DNA of 64,000 bases from Polaribacter sp. Hel1_33_78 (GCF_900106075.1 NZ_LT629794.1:310001-374000); one strand, 5' to 3'; counted from the stretch's first letter, positions 42,603 to 53,128 are shown. Notes: generated by a model from the letters alone, not told the origin. Numbers and translations are program-made.

Positions 42603-45446
42603 ATGTCTGAAGGCAAAACAATGAGGCTTAATAAAGTTCTAAGAGAATTAAATATTTCTCTTGATAGAGCAGTAGAATATTTAGCAAAAAATGGTCATGA
42701 TATAGATGCAAGACCTACAACTAAAATTTCTAGTGATATCTACCAAGTTTTACAAGATGGCTTTGAAACAGATGCAAATAAAAAAGCTGCATCCAAAGAA
42801 GTTGGCGAGGAAAAACGTAAAGAGAAAGAGGCAATTCGTTTAGAGATAGAAGCTAAGTTAGAAAAGAAAAGAGCAGAAGAAGCTAAGAAAGAAGAAGTCT
42901 TAAAAGCCAAAGCAGATAAATTAGAGTTTAAAACTGTAGGTAAAATAGATATCGACAACGTTGGTAAAAAATCAGTTGTTAAAAAAGAAGAAGAAGTTAT
43001 CGTTGATCCGATAGCAAAAGAAGAAGCTGTGGTTGTTGAACCTAAAATAGAACAGCCTGTTGTTGAGCCAAAAGCGAAAGAGGAAGTTTTTGTTGAGCCG
43101 AAAATAGTGCAGCCTGTTTCTGAAACAGAAAAAGTTAAAAAGCCTGTTTCTGAAATAGAAAAAGAAGCTTCTAAGGTTGAAGAAAAAACGCCTTCTAAAA
43201 AAGAAATTTCTAAGACAGAGGAAAAAGCAGAAGAGGTTACGGCAGAAAATGCAGAAGCGATTAAAACACAGTATAAAAAGTTAGATGGACCTAATTTTAC
43301 AGGTAAGAAAATTGATTTAAAACAATTTGACAGACCAAAAAAGAAAAAACCTGAAGTTAAAAAAGATGCAAATGCAGACGCTAAAAAGAAGCGTAAGCGT
43401 ATCAGTAAACCAGGTGCGCCGGGTACTGCTAATACGAGAACAGCTCCAGGTAGAGGGACTCCAAGTAGAGGCGGTTCAGGAACTGGTAGACCTGCATTTA
43501 GGCCAAGAGGAGCTCAAAGGCCAGTAGTAAAAAAGGTTGAGCCAACAGAAGCAGATATTCAAAAGCAAGTTAGAGAAACACTAGAAAAGCTTCAAGGAAA
43601 ATCGAGTAGAGGAAAAGGAGCAAAATACAGAAGAAATAAAAGAGATGCCCGTAGAGAGCATTCAGATGCTGAATTAGAAGCACAAGCATTAGATAATAAA
43701 ATATTAAAAGTAACAGAGTTTGTTACGGTAAGTGAAGTGGCAACAATGATGGATGTTCCTGTAACAAATATCATTTCGGCATGTATGTCTTTAGGAATGA
43801 TGGTAACTATGAATCAGCGTCTAGATGCAGAGACATTAGTGATCGTTGCAGAAGAATTTAACCATAAAGTAGAGTTTGTAGGTGCAGAGGTAGAAGAATC
43901 TATAGAAGAAGTAGAAGACAAGCCAGAAGATTTAGAAACGCGTGCGCCAATTATTACAGTAATGGGTCACGTAGATCATGGTAAAACTTCTTTACTAGAT
44001 TATATCAGAAAAGCGAATGTAATCGAAGGCGAAAGTGGTGGAATTACTCAGCATATTGGAGCTTATTCAGTAAAAGTTGGCGATCAAAATATTGCATTTT
44101 TAGATACTCCGGGTCACGAGGCTTTTACAGCAATGCGTGCGCGTGGAGCACAAGTAACGGATTTAGTTATTATTGTGGTTGCAGCAGATGATGATGTAAT
44201 GCCACAAACCAAAGAAGCAATCTCTCATGCGCAAGCAGCGGGTGTGCCAATTATATTTGCAATCAATAAGATTGATAAACCGAATGCAAATCCAGATAAT
44301 GTAAAAACACAATTATCTTCAATGAATTTGTTGATTGAAGAATGGGGTGGAAACATTCAGTCTCAAGATATTTCTGCTAAAACGGGAGAAGGAATTCCTG
44401 AATTATTAGAAAAAGTTTTATTAGAAGCAGAAATTTTAGAATTAAAAGCAAATCCTAATAAAAATGCAGTTGGAGCAGTTGTTGAAGCTTTATTAGATAA
44501 AGGTAGAGGATATGTTTCTACCATTTTAGTACAAGCAGGAACTTTAAAAATTGGAGATTACTTGTTAGCAGGTAAACACAGTGGTAAGGTAAGAGCAATG
44601 TTTGACGATAAAGGAAACAACTTAAAAGAAGCTGGACCATCTGTGCCAGTATCTATTTTAGGTTTAGATGGAGCGCCACAAGCAGGAGATAAATTTGTTG
44701 TTTTTGATGATGAAAGAGAAGCGAAACAAATTGCTTCAAAACGTTCTCAATTGCAACGAGAGCAATCTGTAAGAACACAAAAAACACTTACTTTAGCTGA
44801 AATTGGACGTAGAATTGCACTTGGAGACTTTAAAGAATTAAACATTATCTTAAAAGGAGATGTAGATGGTTCTGTAGAAGCTTTGACCGATTCGTTCCAG
44901 AAATTATCAACAGAAGAAATTCAAGTTAATATTTTACATAAAGGAGTTGGAGCTATTACAGAAAGTGATGTGTTATTAGCAACAGCCTCAGACGCTATTA
45001 TTGTTGGGTTTAATGTTCGTCCGCAAGGAAATGCAAGAATGATTGCAGATAGAGAAGAAGTTGATATTCGAACATATTCTATTATTTATGATGCTATTAA
45101 CGACTTAAAAGACGCGATGGAGGGTATGTTGTCTCCAGAGATGAAAGAAGAAGTAACAGGTAATGTAGAGATTAGAGAGGTGTACAAAATTTCTAAAGTT
45201 GGTAACATTGCTGGTTGTATGGTGATGTCTGGTAAAATATTCAGAGATTCTCAAATTAGAATTATTAGACAAGGTATTGTTGTTCATGAAGGAGTATTAT
45301 CATCTTTAAAACGTTTTAAAGACGATGTTAGAGAAGTCGCCAAGGGTTATGATTGTGGTCTTCAACTTAAAAATTACAATGATATTGTAGAAGGAGATGT
45401 TATTGAGGCATACAAAGAAGTAGCCGTTAAAAAGAAGTTGAAATAA
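42603..45446 (+). CDS. infB: Translation initiation factor IF-2
   Basis: IF-2 delivers initiator tRNA to the ribosome using GTP. The 947 residues divide into an IF2_N domain ([20 protein letters not shown]), a long low-complexity Lys/Glu/Val region (about 60-330) with repeated EPK and EKE units and an Arg/Gly-rich patch, a second IF2_N domain (about 370-425), and the GTPase core. G1 is [10 protein letters not shown] from residue 455; G3 is DTPGHEAF and G4 is NKID. Domains II-IV complete the protein. Last gene of the operon, ending at a terminator. Confidence 0.97.
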   Translation: MSEGKTMRLNKVLRELNISLDRAVEYLAKNGHDIDARPTTKISSDIYQVLQDGFETDANKKAASKEVGEEKRKEKEAIRLEIEAKLEKKRAEEAKKEEVLKAKADKLEFKTVGKIDIDNVGKKSVVKKEEEVIVDPIAKEEAVVVEPKIEQPVVEPKAKEEVFVEPKIVQPVSETEKVKKPVSEIEKEASKVEEKTPSKKEISKTEEKAEEVTAENAEAIKTQYKKLDGPNFTGKKIDLKQFDRPKKKKPEVKKDANADAKKKRKRISKPGAPGTANTRTAPGRGTPSRGGSGTGRPAFRPRGAQRPVVKKVEPTEADIQKQVRETLEKLQGKSSRGKGAKYRRNKRDARREHSDAELEAQALDNKILKVTEFVTVSEVATMMDVPVTNIISACMSLGMMVTMNQRLDAETLVIVAEEFNHKVEFVGAEVEESIEEVEDKPEDLETRAPIITVMGHVDHGKTSLLDYIRKANVIEGESGGITQHIGAYSVKVGDQNIAFLDTPGHEAFTAMRARGAQVTDLVIIVVAADDDVMPQTKEAISHAQAAGVPIIFAINKIDKPNANPDNVKTQLSSMNLLIEEWGGNIQSQDISAKTGEGIPELLEKVLLEAEILELKANPNKNAVGAVVEALLDKGRGYVSTILVQAGTLKIGDYLLAGKHSGKVRAMFDDKGNNLKEAGPSVPVSILGLDGAPQAGDKFVVFDDEREAKQIASKRSQLQREQSVRTQKTLTLAEIGRRIALGDFKELNIILKGDVDGSVEALTDSFQKLSTEEIQVNILHKGVGAITESDVLLATASDAIIVGFNVRPQGNARMIADREEVDIRTYSIIYDAINDLKDAMEGMLSPEMKEEVTGNVEIREVYKISKVGNIAGCMVMSGKIFRDSQIRIIRQGIVVHEGVLSSLKRFKDDVREVAKGYDCGLQLKNYNDIVEGDVIEAYKEVAVKKKLK

Positions 45447-45466
45447 ACGTCCTTTATAAGAAAAGT

Positions 45467-45503
45467 AAAAACGCCAAAATCATTTTTGATTTTGGCGTTT
45501 TTT
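45467..45503. terminator. Terminator after infB (bidirectional)
   Basis: A 16-bp stem AAAAACGCCAAAATCA / TGATTTTGGCGTTTTT has a TTTT loop and lies between convergent infB and the SPOR gene. A and T flanks allow action on both strands. Confidence 0.9.
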
Positions 45504-45520
45504 GTGCACTATTTTTAAGC

Positions 45521-45889
45521 TTATTTGCCCAAAGGAATCACAATTAATCCTGAAAATTTTTCTGAAAATCCAACCATGGCTTTATCTGCCTCTAATTTTG
45601 TTTTATAATTTCCAACTTGTACTTTCCAATATGGTTGTTCATAATCAAGCTTTGTGAATACTTTAGGGTAATTTAGTCTAAATTTACTTTGTAAGCTTCT
45701 TGCATTAGTTTCATTACCGTAATATATCTGAACCCTAAAACCATACCCATACTTTTTGTTAAAAGCTCTTTTTTGGGCGATCAAGTTTTTAATTTGTTTA
45801 CTAGTATTTGTCTTGTTTTGAGCAGAAAAAGAGAAACAACCTGCAATTAATACAAAGATAAATACGTTTACATAAGATTTATTTTTCAT
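45521..45889 (-). CDS. Secreted SPOR-domain protein
   Basis: A signal peptide (about residues 1-23, FIFVLIAGCFSFSAQ; the Cys is not followed by a clear lipobox context) leads to a short linker and a SPOR domain (about 48-122: YGFRVQIYYGNETNARSLQS, then YWKVQVGNYKTKLEADKAM). SPOR domains bind denuded peptidoglycan at the division site, so the protein probably acts in the periplasm on cell wall or division. It is the smallest form, with little besides the domain. Convergent with infB and divergent from actA. Confidence 0.85.
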   Translation of the reverse strand: MKNKSYVNVFIFVLIAGCFSFSAQNKTNTSKQIKNLIAQKRAFNKKYGYGFRVQIYYGNETNARSLQSKFRLNYPKVFTKLDYEQPYWKVQVGNYKTKLEADKAMVGFSEKFSGLIVIPLGK

Positions 45890-45906
45890 TCTAAAATTCG
45901 TTTCTA

Positions 45907-45914
45907 CAAAAGTA
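45907..45914 (-). promoter_or_regulatory. -7 element for the SPOR gene
   Basis: The minus strand reads TACTTTTG, a TAnnTTTG match 18 bases before the ATG at 45889. No -33 TTG is evident. Confidence 0.45.
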
Positions 45915-46013
45915 ACGAGTTGTCTTAGAATAAATTTGATAAATTATTATTTAGAATTATTATAAATTAATAGTTAACGTTCCTTTAACTTTTCAAAATG
46001 TAGGAAGAAGTAG

Positions 46014-46021
46014 TACTTTTG
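46014..46021 (+). promoter_or_regulatory. -7 element for the act-cox operon
   Basis: TACTTTTG matches TAnnTTTG and predicts a start near 46027 and a leader of about 60 bases before actA. No -33 TTG is evident. The same octamer is used divergently for the SPOR gene. Confidence 0.5.
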
Positions 46022-46085
46022 ACGGACTGTTCAAAAATCGTTTTGGGCCATTTTATACACAATACTAAAATTATAGTTTGTAAAT

Positions 46086-47387
46086 ATGAAAAGTGTAGCA
46101 TTTCAGAGTAGACTAATATCAGTATTTCTTAAAAGTCTTACATTACTTTTAATTTTTGGGTTTAGCATTTCTTCGTATTCCCAAGAGATGGATGAGGCTC
46201 GTCAGAAAGAGGGTAGAAAATTATTTAGATCTTTATGTGCATCTTGTCATAAATTGGATAAGAAACTAGTAGGTCCTGCTTTAGGAGCAGTTGAGGAGCG
46301 TAGAGAAAATGATTGGTTAAAAGCCTGGATAAAAAATAATGCAGAGTTTCAAAAAGTAAATGCTGAAGCCTACGAAGCAGCTCAATACAGCGCAACAGCT
46401 ATGAATGCTTTTCCTCAGTTAACAGATAAAAATATAGATGATATTTTATACTATACAACTGTTGGTGAAATCAAAAAGGCGCCAGCAGCGGGTGAAGTTT
46501 TAGTAGGGGGACAAGTGTTAGAGAAAAGTGGTGCTCCAGATTGGCTAATTTATATTTTAGCAGCTGCTATTGTAGTTGCGTTTTTAATGATTGCTAGTTT
46601 GCTAAAGCAAGTAAGTGAGTTAAAAGGGAATAAAAAACCAGCAATACAATCGAATTTAAGAAGAGATTTACAAGAGCTTTGGGTAGGTGTTAAAAACAAT
46701 ACTTTCTTAAAAGTATTATCTACAATATTTTTATTATTGATAGGAGCCTATATTGTATTTGGAATGTTGTTCAGTGTTGGTGTAGATCAAGGGTATCAGC
46801 CAATTCAACCTATTGCATTTTCTCATAAGATTCATGCTGGAGATAATAAAATTGATTGTCAATATTGTCATTCATCAGCAAAGCATAGCAAGCATTCAGG
46901 GATACCTTCTGTAAATGTATGTATGAATTGTCACAAAGCTATTGCCGAAGTTGCAGAAGGAACTGAGATTCAATGGAACGGTCAAACATACGGTAAAACT
47001 CAATTAGATCAAGAAATTGCAAAAGTTTACAAGGCCGCAGGTTGGGATCCAGAAGAATTAGAATATACAGGAAAAGAAAGACCGATAAAATGGATTCGCC
47101 TTCACAATCTTCCAGATTTTGTCTATTATAATCATGCACAACACGTAACGGTTGCAGGTTTGAAATGTCAGAAATGTCATGGCCCTGTGGAGGAGATGGA
47201 TGAAATGTACCAGTATTCCTCATTGACAATGGGTTGGTGTATCAATTGTCACAGAGAGACAAACGTAGATTTAAAAGGAAATGAATATTACGCTAAGATT
47301 CACGACGAATTGGCAAAGAAATACGGAGTAGAAAAAGTTACTATATCTCAGTTAGGGGGATTAGAGTGTGGTAAGTGTCATTACTAA
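46086..47387 (+). CDS. actA: Alternative complex III subunit ActA: multiheme cytochrome c with an extra N-terminal monoheme domain
   Basis: ActA carries electrons from the quinol site of alternative complex III (ACIII) toward cytochrome oxidase. After a signal peptide (1-32) comes a monoheme cytochrome domain (CASCH at 51-55). Two membrane helices follow (about 153-173 and 208-230), then a multiheme domain with five CxxCH motifs (C258, C279, C361, C385, C428), the last only one residue from the C-terminus. That gives six c-type hemes in one chain. HSKHSGIPSVNVCMNCH is typical of the family. The extra monoheme part resembles a fused electron carrier. First gene of the act-cox operon. Confidence 0.95.
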   Translation: MKSVAFQSRLISVFLKSLTLLLIFGFSISSYSQEMDEARQKEGRKLFRSLCASCHKLDKKLVGPALGAVEERRENDWLKAWIKNNAEFQKVNAEAYEAAQYSATAMNAFPQLTDKNIDDILYYTTVGEIKKAPAAGEVLVGGQVLEKSGAPDWLIYILAAAIVVAFLMIASLLKQVSELKGNKKPAIQSNLRRDLQELWVGVKNNTFLKVLSTIFLLLIGAYIVFGMLFSVGVDQGYQPIQPIAFSHKIHAGDNKIDCQYCHSSAKHSKHSGIPSVNVCMNCHKAIAEVAEGTEIQWNGQTYGKTQLDQEIAKVYKAAGWDPEELEYTGKERPIKWIRLHNLPDFVYYNHAQHVTVAGLKCQKCHGPVEEMDEMYQYSSLTMGWCINCHRETNVDLKGNEYYAKIHDELAKKYGVEKVTISQLGGLECGKCHY

Positions 47388-47469
47388 AGGAAGAAATAAA
47401 AAATTCAAAAATTAAAAAATCTCGAGAATTTTTTCTCAATTTTTTAAATCATTAAATAAAAAAGTATAA

Positions 47470-50400
47470 ATGGCTTCAAACAAAAAATACTGGAAAAGTG
47501 TTGAAGAACTAAAAGATAGTTCTGTTGTTGAAACGCTGAGTAAAAATGAGTTTGTAGAAAATATTCCTACAGATGATTTTTTAGGTGATAAAGAAACACT
47601 TGAGAATTCTTCTACTTCACGTAGAGATTTCTTAAAGTATATTGGTTTTACAACAGCTGCAGCATCATTAGCGGCATGTGAAGGACCAGTTGTAAAATCT
47701 ATTCCTTACGTAGTAAAACCAGACGATATTATTGCGGGTGTTGCAGATTGGTACGCGACGTCTATGGCTGATGGGTATGATTTTGCAAGTGTGTTAGTTA
47801 AGACACGTGAAGGTCGTCCAATTCAAATAATGCCAAATAAAGAAGCAAACGGAACAACAAGTGCTAGAGTTCAAGCAGCAGTTCTTTCTTTATACGATGA
47901 GAAGATGCGTTTAAAAGAACCAACTAAAAATGGTGATGCTATTTCTTGGGCGGAAGCTGACTCGGAAATAGGACAAAAATTAACTATTTTTAAAAAAGAA
48001 GGGAAGCAAGTTGTTTTATTAACTGGAACAATGGCAAGCCCGTCAACAGATAAAGTTGTTGGTGAATTTTTAGCGAGTTATCCAAATGCAAAACATGTTA
48101 TTTATGATGCAGTTTCTGAAGCGCCCTCAGCAGACGCGTTTGAAACAATGTATGGTAGAAGAGCTTTGCCAAATTATAAATTAGAAAACGCAGAAACAAT
48201 TGTTTCTTTTGGTGCTGATTTTTTAGGCGATTTTCATGGAGGTTTTGAAAAAGCGTATGTTGCTGGTAGAAAACCAGAATCAGGTAAAATGTCTTACCAT
48301 GTTCAGATAGAAAGTAACATGTCTCTTACAGGAGCCAATGCAGACAAACGTATAGTTGCAAAACCATCGGATGTTGTTTTTGCCTTATTGAACTTATATA
48401 ATGAAATTACAGGTAATTCTATAGTATCGAACGCCACACCTATTGATAGTGAAATTAAGGAATTAGCAAAATCACTTAAAAAAGCCGGTTCTAAAGGTGT
48501 TGTAATGACGGGTATTAATGATGTGAATGCACAATTAATATCTTTAGCAATTAACAATGCTTTAAATAGTGAAGTTTTAGATAGCAAGAACTCATTAAAC
48601 ATTCGTCAAGGAAGTTTTAACCAAGTTCAAGAGGTGATTTCAGATATGAAATCTGGAAAGGTTAGTGGTATTTTTACGGTGAATGTGGATCCTTCTTATT
48701 CATTACCAAATGCAGCTGAATTTACAGAAGCATTAAAGAAAGTAGATTTAAAAGTAGCATTGTCTATAGAGAATAATGAGACTGTAGATGCAATGGAATA
48801 TGCTTTACCAACGCCACATTTCTTAGAGTCTTGGGGAGATACTCAGTTCTCTGAAGGGAATTATGGTTTAATTCAACCTACAATTCAACCATTATTCAAA
48901 ACACGTCAAATACAAGACACATTATTAAAATGGTCTGGAAGTTCAACTTCATATTATGACTATTTAAAATCTTTCTGGTCTACAGAAGTTTTGGATGGAT
49001 CTTCTTGGAATAAAGCTTTACATAATGGTTTTTACAATAAAGTTGTTTCTTTAGGAACAGAAAGTCCAAGAGATATTTCAATTGCAGAAGTTGCAAAATT
49101 ATTAAAGAAAAGTACATTAACTTCTGGAATGGAGTTGAATTTATATATTAAAACTGGTTTAGGAGACGGTAAACAAGCAAACAATCCTTGGTTGCAAGAA
49201 TTTCCAGATCCAATTACAAGAACATCTTGGGATAATTATTTAACCATGTCTATGGCAGATGCTAGAGATTTAGGTTTTTCTAATCCTGTTAAAGATAATG
49301 GTGCTATTGATGGCGATTATGCCAAAGTATCTTTAAATGGCGTTGAAGTTGTTGTTCCAGTTATGGTGCAACCAGGACAAGCAAAAGGTTCTGTAGGATT
49401 GGCTTTAGGTTTTGGAAAAACTTTCGGTTTAAAAGAAGAAATGCAAGTAGGTGTTAATGCATATCCTTTATACAAAGGGGGTAATAACATTCAATATAAT
49501 GTTGCTATTGAGAAAGAGGATGGAACGCATCAATTTGCTTGTACACAAGTACAAAAAACAATTGCAGGTCGTCATGACATCCTAAAAGTAGCATCATTAA
49601 AAGAATACAATACAGTAGCGCCTAAAGACCACCATCACGGTTGGAACAAGCCTGCATATGTATCATACGATCATAAAGAAGTTGAGGCAAAAACAATTGA
49701 TTTATGGGATGAGCACAATAGAGAAATAGGTCATCACTTTAATTTATCAATAGACTTAACCTCTTGTACGGGTTGTGGTGCATGTGTTGTTGCATGTCAT
49801 GCAGAAAATAATGTACCTGTTGTAGGTAAAAATGAAGTTAGAGTTGGTAGAGATATGCACTGGTTGCGTATTGATAGATATTACTCTTCAGAAGTTGAAA
49901 CTCGAGAAGAAGCTAAAGAAATGGGCTTAAGCGGTGGAGACTTATATAAAGCTTTAGAAACTGAAGCAGAGAATCCTGAAGTTAGTTTTCAGCCAATGAT
50001 GTGTCAGCACTGTAACCATGCTCCATGTGAGACGGTTTGTCCAGTAGCAGCAACATCACATGGCCGTCAAGGTCAAAACCAAATGGCATATAACAGGTGT
50101 GTAGGTACAAGATATTGTGCAAACAACTGTCCATATAGAGTTCGTAGATTTAACTGGTTTAATTATTCAAATAATAACGAGTTTGACTTTAACATGAACA
50201 ACGAATATGGTAAAATGGTATTGAATCCAGATGTTGTTGTTCGTTCTAGAGGAGTTATGGAAAAGTGCTCTATGTGTATTCAAATGACACAGGCAACAAT
50301 TCTAAAAGCTAAGAAAGAAGGTAGAACTGTAAATACCGATGAGTTTGAAACAGCTTGTTCGTCTGCATGTACAACAGGAGCTATGGTTTTTGGAGATGTT

Positions 50401-50526
50401 AATAAAAAAGAAGATAAAGTAGCTGCATTAGCAGCGGATAAGAGAGCTTATAACGTGTTAGATTATTTACAGACAAAACCAAATGTAATCTATCAAGTGA
50501 AAGTTAAGAATACAAACGAAGCGTAA
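47470..50526 (+). CDS. actB: Alternative complex III subunit ActB: molybdopterin-oxidoreductase-like and iron-sulfur protein
   Basis: ActB is the large exposed subunit of ACIII (1018 residues). A twin-arginine motif (SRRDFLKY at 50-57) is followed by a hydrophobic stretch ending LAAC at 67-70, a lipobox-like site. Residues about 80-700 resemble a molybdopterin oxidoreductase but, as in other ActB proteins, probably bind no cofactor. From about 755 come ferredoxin-type clusters: CTGCGACVVACHAENN, CQHCNHAPCETVCPVAA, RYCANNCPYRVRRFNWF and CSMCIQ with CSSACTTGA. Four Fe-S clusters are expected, relaying electrons from quinol to ActA. Confidence 0.95.
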   Translation: MASNKKYWKSVEELKDSSVVETLSKNEFVENIPTDDFLGDKETLENSSTSRRDFLKYIGFTTAAASLAACEGPVVKSIPYVVKPDDIIAGVADWYATSMADGYDFASVLVKTREGRPIQIMPNKEANGTTSARVQAAVLSLYDEKMRLKEPTKNGDAISWAEADSEIGQKLTIFKKEGKQVVLLTGTMASPSTDKVVGEFLASYPNAKHVIYDAVSEAPSADAFETMYGRRALPNYKLENAETIVSFGADFLGDFHGGFEKAYVAGRKPESGKMSYHVQIESNMSLTGANADKRIVAKPSDVVFALLNLYNEITGNSIVSNATPIDSEIKELAKSLKKAGSKGVVMTGINDVNAQLISLAINNALNSEVLDSKNSLNIRQGSFNQVQEVISDMKSGKVSGIFTVNVDPSYSLPNAAEFTEALKKVDLKVALSIENNETVDAMEYALPTPHFLESWGDTQFSEGNYGLIQPTIQPLFKTRQIQDTLLKWSGSSTSYYDYLKSFWSTEVLDGSSWNKALHNGFYNKVVSLGTESPRDISIAEVAKLLKKSTLTSGMELNLYIKTGLGDGKQANNPWLQEFPDPITRTSWDNYLTMSMADARDLGFSNPVKDNGAIDGDYAKVSLNGVEVVVPVMVQPGQAKGSVGLALGFGKTFGLKEEMQVGVNAYPLYKGGNNIQYNVAIEKEDGTHQFACTQVQKTIAGRHDILKVASLKEYNTVAPKDHHHGWNKPAYVSYDHKEVEAKTIDLWDEHNREIGHHFNLSIDLTSCTGCGACVVACHAENNVPVVGKNEVRVGRDMHWLRIDRYYSSEVETREEAKEMGLSGGDLYKALETEAENPEVSFQPMMCQHCNHAPCETVCPVAATSHGRQGQNQMAYNRCVGTRYCANNCPYRVRRFNWFNYSNNNEFDFNMNNEYGKMVLNPDVVVRSRGVMEKCSMCIQMTQATILKAKKEGRTVNTDEFETACSSACTTGAMVFGDVNKKEDKVAALAADKRAYNVLDYLQTKPNVIYQVKVKNTNEA

Positions 50527-50548
50527 TCAAAAACTAAGATATAAAAAT

Positions 50549-52012
50549 ATGTCTCATTACGAAGCACCCATAAGGGAACCTTTAGTATTAGGTGATAAAA
50601 GTTACCACGATATTACCGAAGACATTGCAAGACCTATAGAAGGTGCTGCAAATAAGAATTGGTATATAGCATTTTATATTTCTTTAGCAGCAATGCTATG
50701 GGGATTTGGATGTATCTTCTACACAGTAGGAACTGGTATTGGAGTTTGGGGATTAAACAAGAACATTGGATGGGCTTGGGATATTACGAACTTTGTATGG
50801 TGGGTAGGTATTGGTCATGCGGGAACTTTAATTTCTGCAGTACTTTTATTATTCCGTCAAAAGTGGAGAATGGCAATTAACCGTTCTGCAGAAGCAATGA
50901 CAATTTTTGCGGTTTTTCAAGCAGGATTGTTTCCAATTATTCACATGGGACGTCCTTGGAATGCATATTGGGTGTTACCGCTTCCAAATCAATTCGGATC
51001 ATTGTGGGTGAATTTTAATTCTCCATTATTGTGGGATGTTTTTGCAATCTCAACGTATTTATCGGTATCACTAGTTTTTTGGTGGACAGGTTTATTACCA
51101 GATTTTGCAATGATTCGTGATAGAGCTGTGAAGCCTTTTCAAAAGAAAATTTACGCATTATTATCATTCGGTTGGTCTGGTAGAGCAAAAGATTGGCAAC
51201 GTTTCGAAGAAGTATCTTTAGTGCTTGCAGGTTTAGCAACACCATTAGTTCTTTCTGTGCATACAATCGTATCTATGGATTTTGCTACTTCAATAAACCC
51301 TGGATGGCACTCAACTATTTTTCCTCCATACTTCGTAGCAGGAGCAATCTTTTCCGGATTTGCAATGGTTCAAACGTTATTAGGAATCATGAGAAAGGTG
51401 ACAAACATGGAAGATTATATTACTCGTATGCACATTGAATATATGAATATTGTAATTATTCTTACAGGTGGAATTGTAGCGGTAGCGTATGCAACTGAAT
51501 TCTTCATCGCATGGTACACAGGTTCTCCTTACGAAAACTATACGTATTTATCTGTAGGGGCTGCAACGGGTCCTTATAAATGGGCATTCTGGTCGTTAAT
51601 TATATTTAATATTATTACGCCTCAACTATTATGGATAAAGAAATTTAGAAGAAGTTTTATCATCACTTTTATTATTTCTATAGCTATTAATATTGGAATG
51701 TGGTTTGAGCGTTTCGACATTATTGCAATTGTATTAAGTAAAGGTCATTTACCATCAACTTGGTGGCGTTTTGAGCCTACATTTGTTGATGTGGGTATCT
51801 TTATTGGAACCATAGGTTTCTTCTTCGTATTGTTTTTATTATATGCAAGAACGTTCCCTGTAATCGCGCAAGCGGAAGTAAAAACAATACTAAAATCTTC
51901 TGGTGAGTTTTACAAGAAGAGAAGTGAACAAGGAATTCCTACTAAACCAGCAATTGTTGTTTTAAAGTCAGGGAATAAAAAGAAGGATTCTGATAACAAT
52001 TTAAACGGATAA
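50549..52012 (+). CDS. actC: Alternative complex III subunit ActC (NrfD/PsrC-like quinol-binding membrane protein)
   Basis: This 487-residue NrfD-family protein has about ten membrane helices and forms one of the membrane cores of ACIII where menaquinol is oxidised. Recognisable segments are GIGVWGLNKNIGWAWDITNFVWWVGIGHAG, RSAEAMTIFAVFQAGLFPIIHMGRPW and HTIVSMDFATSINPGWHSTIFPPYFVAGA, all typical of ActC and ActF (quoted here in parts of the longer helices). It follows actB by 22 bases and precedes actD by 2 bases, so translation is coupled. Confidence 0.94.
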   Translation: MSHYEAPIREPLVLGDKSYHDITEDIARPIEGAANKNWYIAFYISLAAMLWGFGCIFYTVGTGIGVWGLNKNIGWAWDITNFVWWVGIGHAGTLISAVLLLFRQKWRMAINRSAEAMTIFAVFQAGLFPIIHMGRPWNAYWVLPLPNQFGSLWVNFNSPLLWDVFAISTYLSVSLVFWWTGLLPDFAMIRDRAVKPFQKKIYALLSFGWSGRAKDWQRFEEVSLVLAGLATPLVLSVHTIVSMDFATSINPGWHSTIFPPYFVAGAIFSGFAMVQTLLGIMRKVTNMEDYITRMHIEYMNIVIILTGGIVAVAYATEFFIAWYTGSPYENYTYLSVGAATGPYKWAFWSLIIFNIITPQLLWIKKFRRSFIITFIISIAINIGMWFERFDIIAIVLSKGHLPSTWWRFEPTFVDVGIFIGTIGFFFVLFLLYARTFPVIAQAEVKTILKSSGEFYKKRSEQGIPTKPAIVVLKSGNKKKDSDNNLNG

Positions 52013-52014
52013 TT

Positions 52015-52542
52015 ATGGAAGCATCAAAAGTTATTCACGCATTTTATACCGATGACGAAGTATTGTTGGATGCGGTTAAAGCTGTAAAAGCAGAACACCA
52101 TCATATCGAAGAAGTATTTTGTCCATTTCCAGTGCATGGACTAGACAAAGCAATGGGGTTAGCTCCAACAAAATTAGCAATTACGGCTTTCATGTACGGA
52201 ATTACGGGTTTAGCTTTTGCAATTTGGATGACAAATTACATTATGATTGAGGATTGGCCACAAGATATTGGTGGTAAACCAAGTTTTTCATGGTTTGAAA
52301 ATATGCCAGCATTCGTGCCAATTATGTTCGAATTAACAGTATTTTTTGCAGCCCATTTAATGGTAATCACTTTTTATATGAGAAGTAGAATTTGGCCGTT
52401 TAAAGATGCTGAAAATCCAGATCCTAGAACTACAGATGATCATTTTTTAATGGAAATTCCAATTCACAATAATGAAGAAGTATTAACTTCTTTGTTATCG
52501 AAAACTGGAGCTGTAGAAATTAATATCGTAGATAAGCACTAA
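52015..52542 (+). CDS. actD: Alternative complex III subunit ActD (DUF3341)
   Basis: The 175-residue protein has a cytoplasmic N-terminal domain (VIHAFYTDDEVLLDAVKAVK, then HIEEVFCPFPVHGLDKAMG) followed by two membrane helices (about 55-75 and 100-120). It matches the DUF3341 family, ActD of ACIII. It helps hold the membrane part together; no cofactor is expected. Length is normal. Confidence 0.93.
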   Translation: MEASKVIHAFYTDDEVLLDAVKAVKAEHHHIEEVFCPFPVHGLDKAMGLAPTKLAITAFMYGITGLAFAIWMTNYIMIEDWPQDIGGKPSFSWFENMPAFVPIMFELTVFFAAHLMVITFYMRSRIWPFKDAENPDPRTTDDHFLMEIPIHNNEEVLTSLLSKTGAVEINIVDKH

Positions 52543-52552
52543 TAAATAGATA

Positions 52553-53101
52553 ATGAAGAATTTTAAATTAATTATCGCCTTAGTAGTTTTTGCAAGTATT
52601 ATTTCTTGTAATGACAAAACAACAAGACAGTCACAATACATGCCAGACATGTATGAATCTGTTCCTTATAACGCGGATGGTGCAGAAGGATTAGGAGGAG
52701 AACCTGTGAATAGTAAACCAGTAACTGGTACTATTCCAAGAGGAGGAACTCCTGCTTATGATATTCCAGATACTATGGAAGGTTATGAAGAAGCTAAAAC
52801 AGCTTTAAAATCACCTTTAGAAGTAAATGAAAAGAATTTAACTAATGGGAAGAAAATGTACACAATTTATTGTGTCTCTTGTCATGGTAAAAAAGGGGAT
52901 GGTAACGGTTATTTATCAACTTCAGAAAAATTTTCTGGAATTCCAAACTATAAAGACAGAGACATCACAGAGGGAAGTATTTATCATGTATTAATCCATG
53001 GTAAAAACTTAATGGGTTCACATTCCTCTCAACTAACATACAAAGAACGTTGGCAAATTGTTCAACACGTAGAAGTATTACGTGCTGATTTGTTAAAATA
53101 G
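52553..53101 (+). CDS. actE: Alternative complex III subunit ActE (monoheme cytochrome c lipoprotein)
   Basis: This 182-residue protein starts with a lipoprotein signal peptide ending IISC (C19), so it is anchored to a membrane by lipid. A single CxxCH heme site is C107-VSC-H111, and GKKGDGNG follows, as in class I cytochromes c. A methionine ligand is plausible in HGKNLMGSHSSQLTYKE. In ACIII, ActE contacts ActA and ActB. Spacing to neighbours is short (10 and 27 bases), consistent with one operon. Confidence 0.93.
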   Translation: MKNFKLIIALVVFASIISCNDKTTRQSQYMPDMYESVPYNADGAEGLGGEPVNSKPVTGTIPRGGTPAYDIPDTMEGYEEAKTALKSPLEVNEKNLTNGKKMYTIYCVSCHGKKGDGNGYLSTSEKFSGIPNYKDRDITEGSIYHVLIHGKNLMGSHSSQLTYKERWQIVQHVEVLRADLLK

Positions 53102-53128
53102 AATACAAAAAGATAGAATACGAAAGAT

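Noticed and set aside
43327..43527. Second plus-strand frame inside infB
   Set aside because: It falls in the Lys/Arg/Gly-rich linker of IF-2; the biased codons leave another frame open. No independent support.
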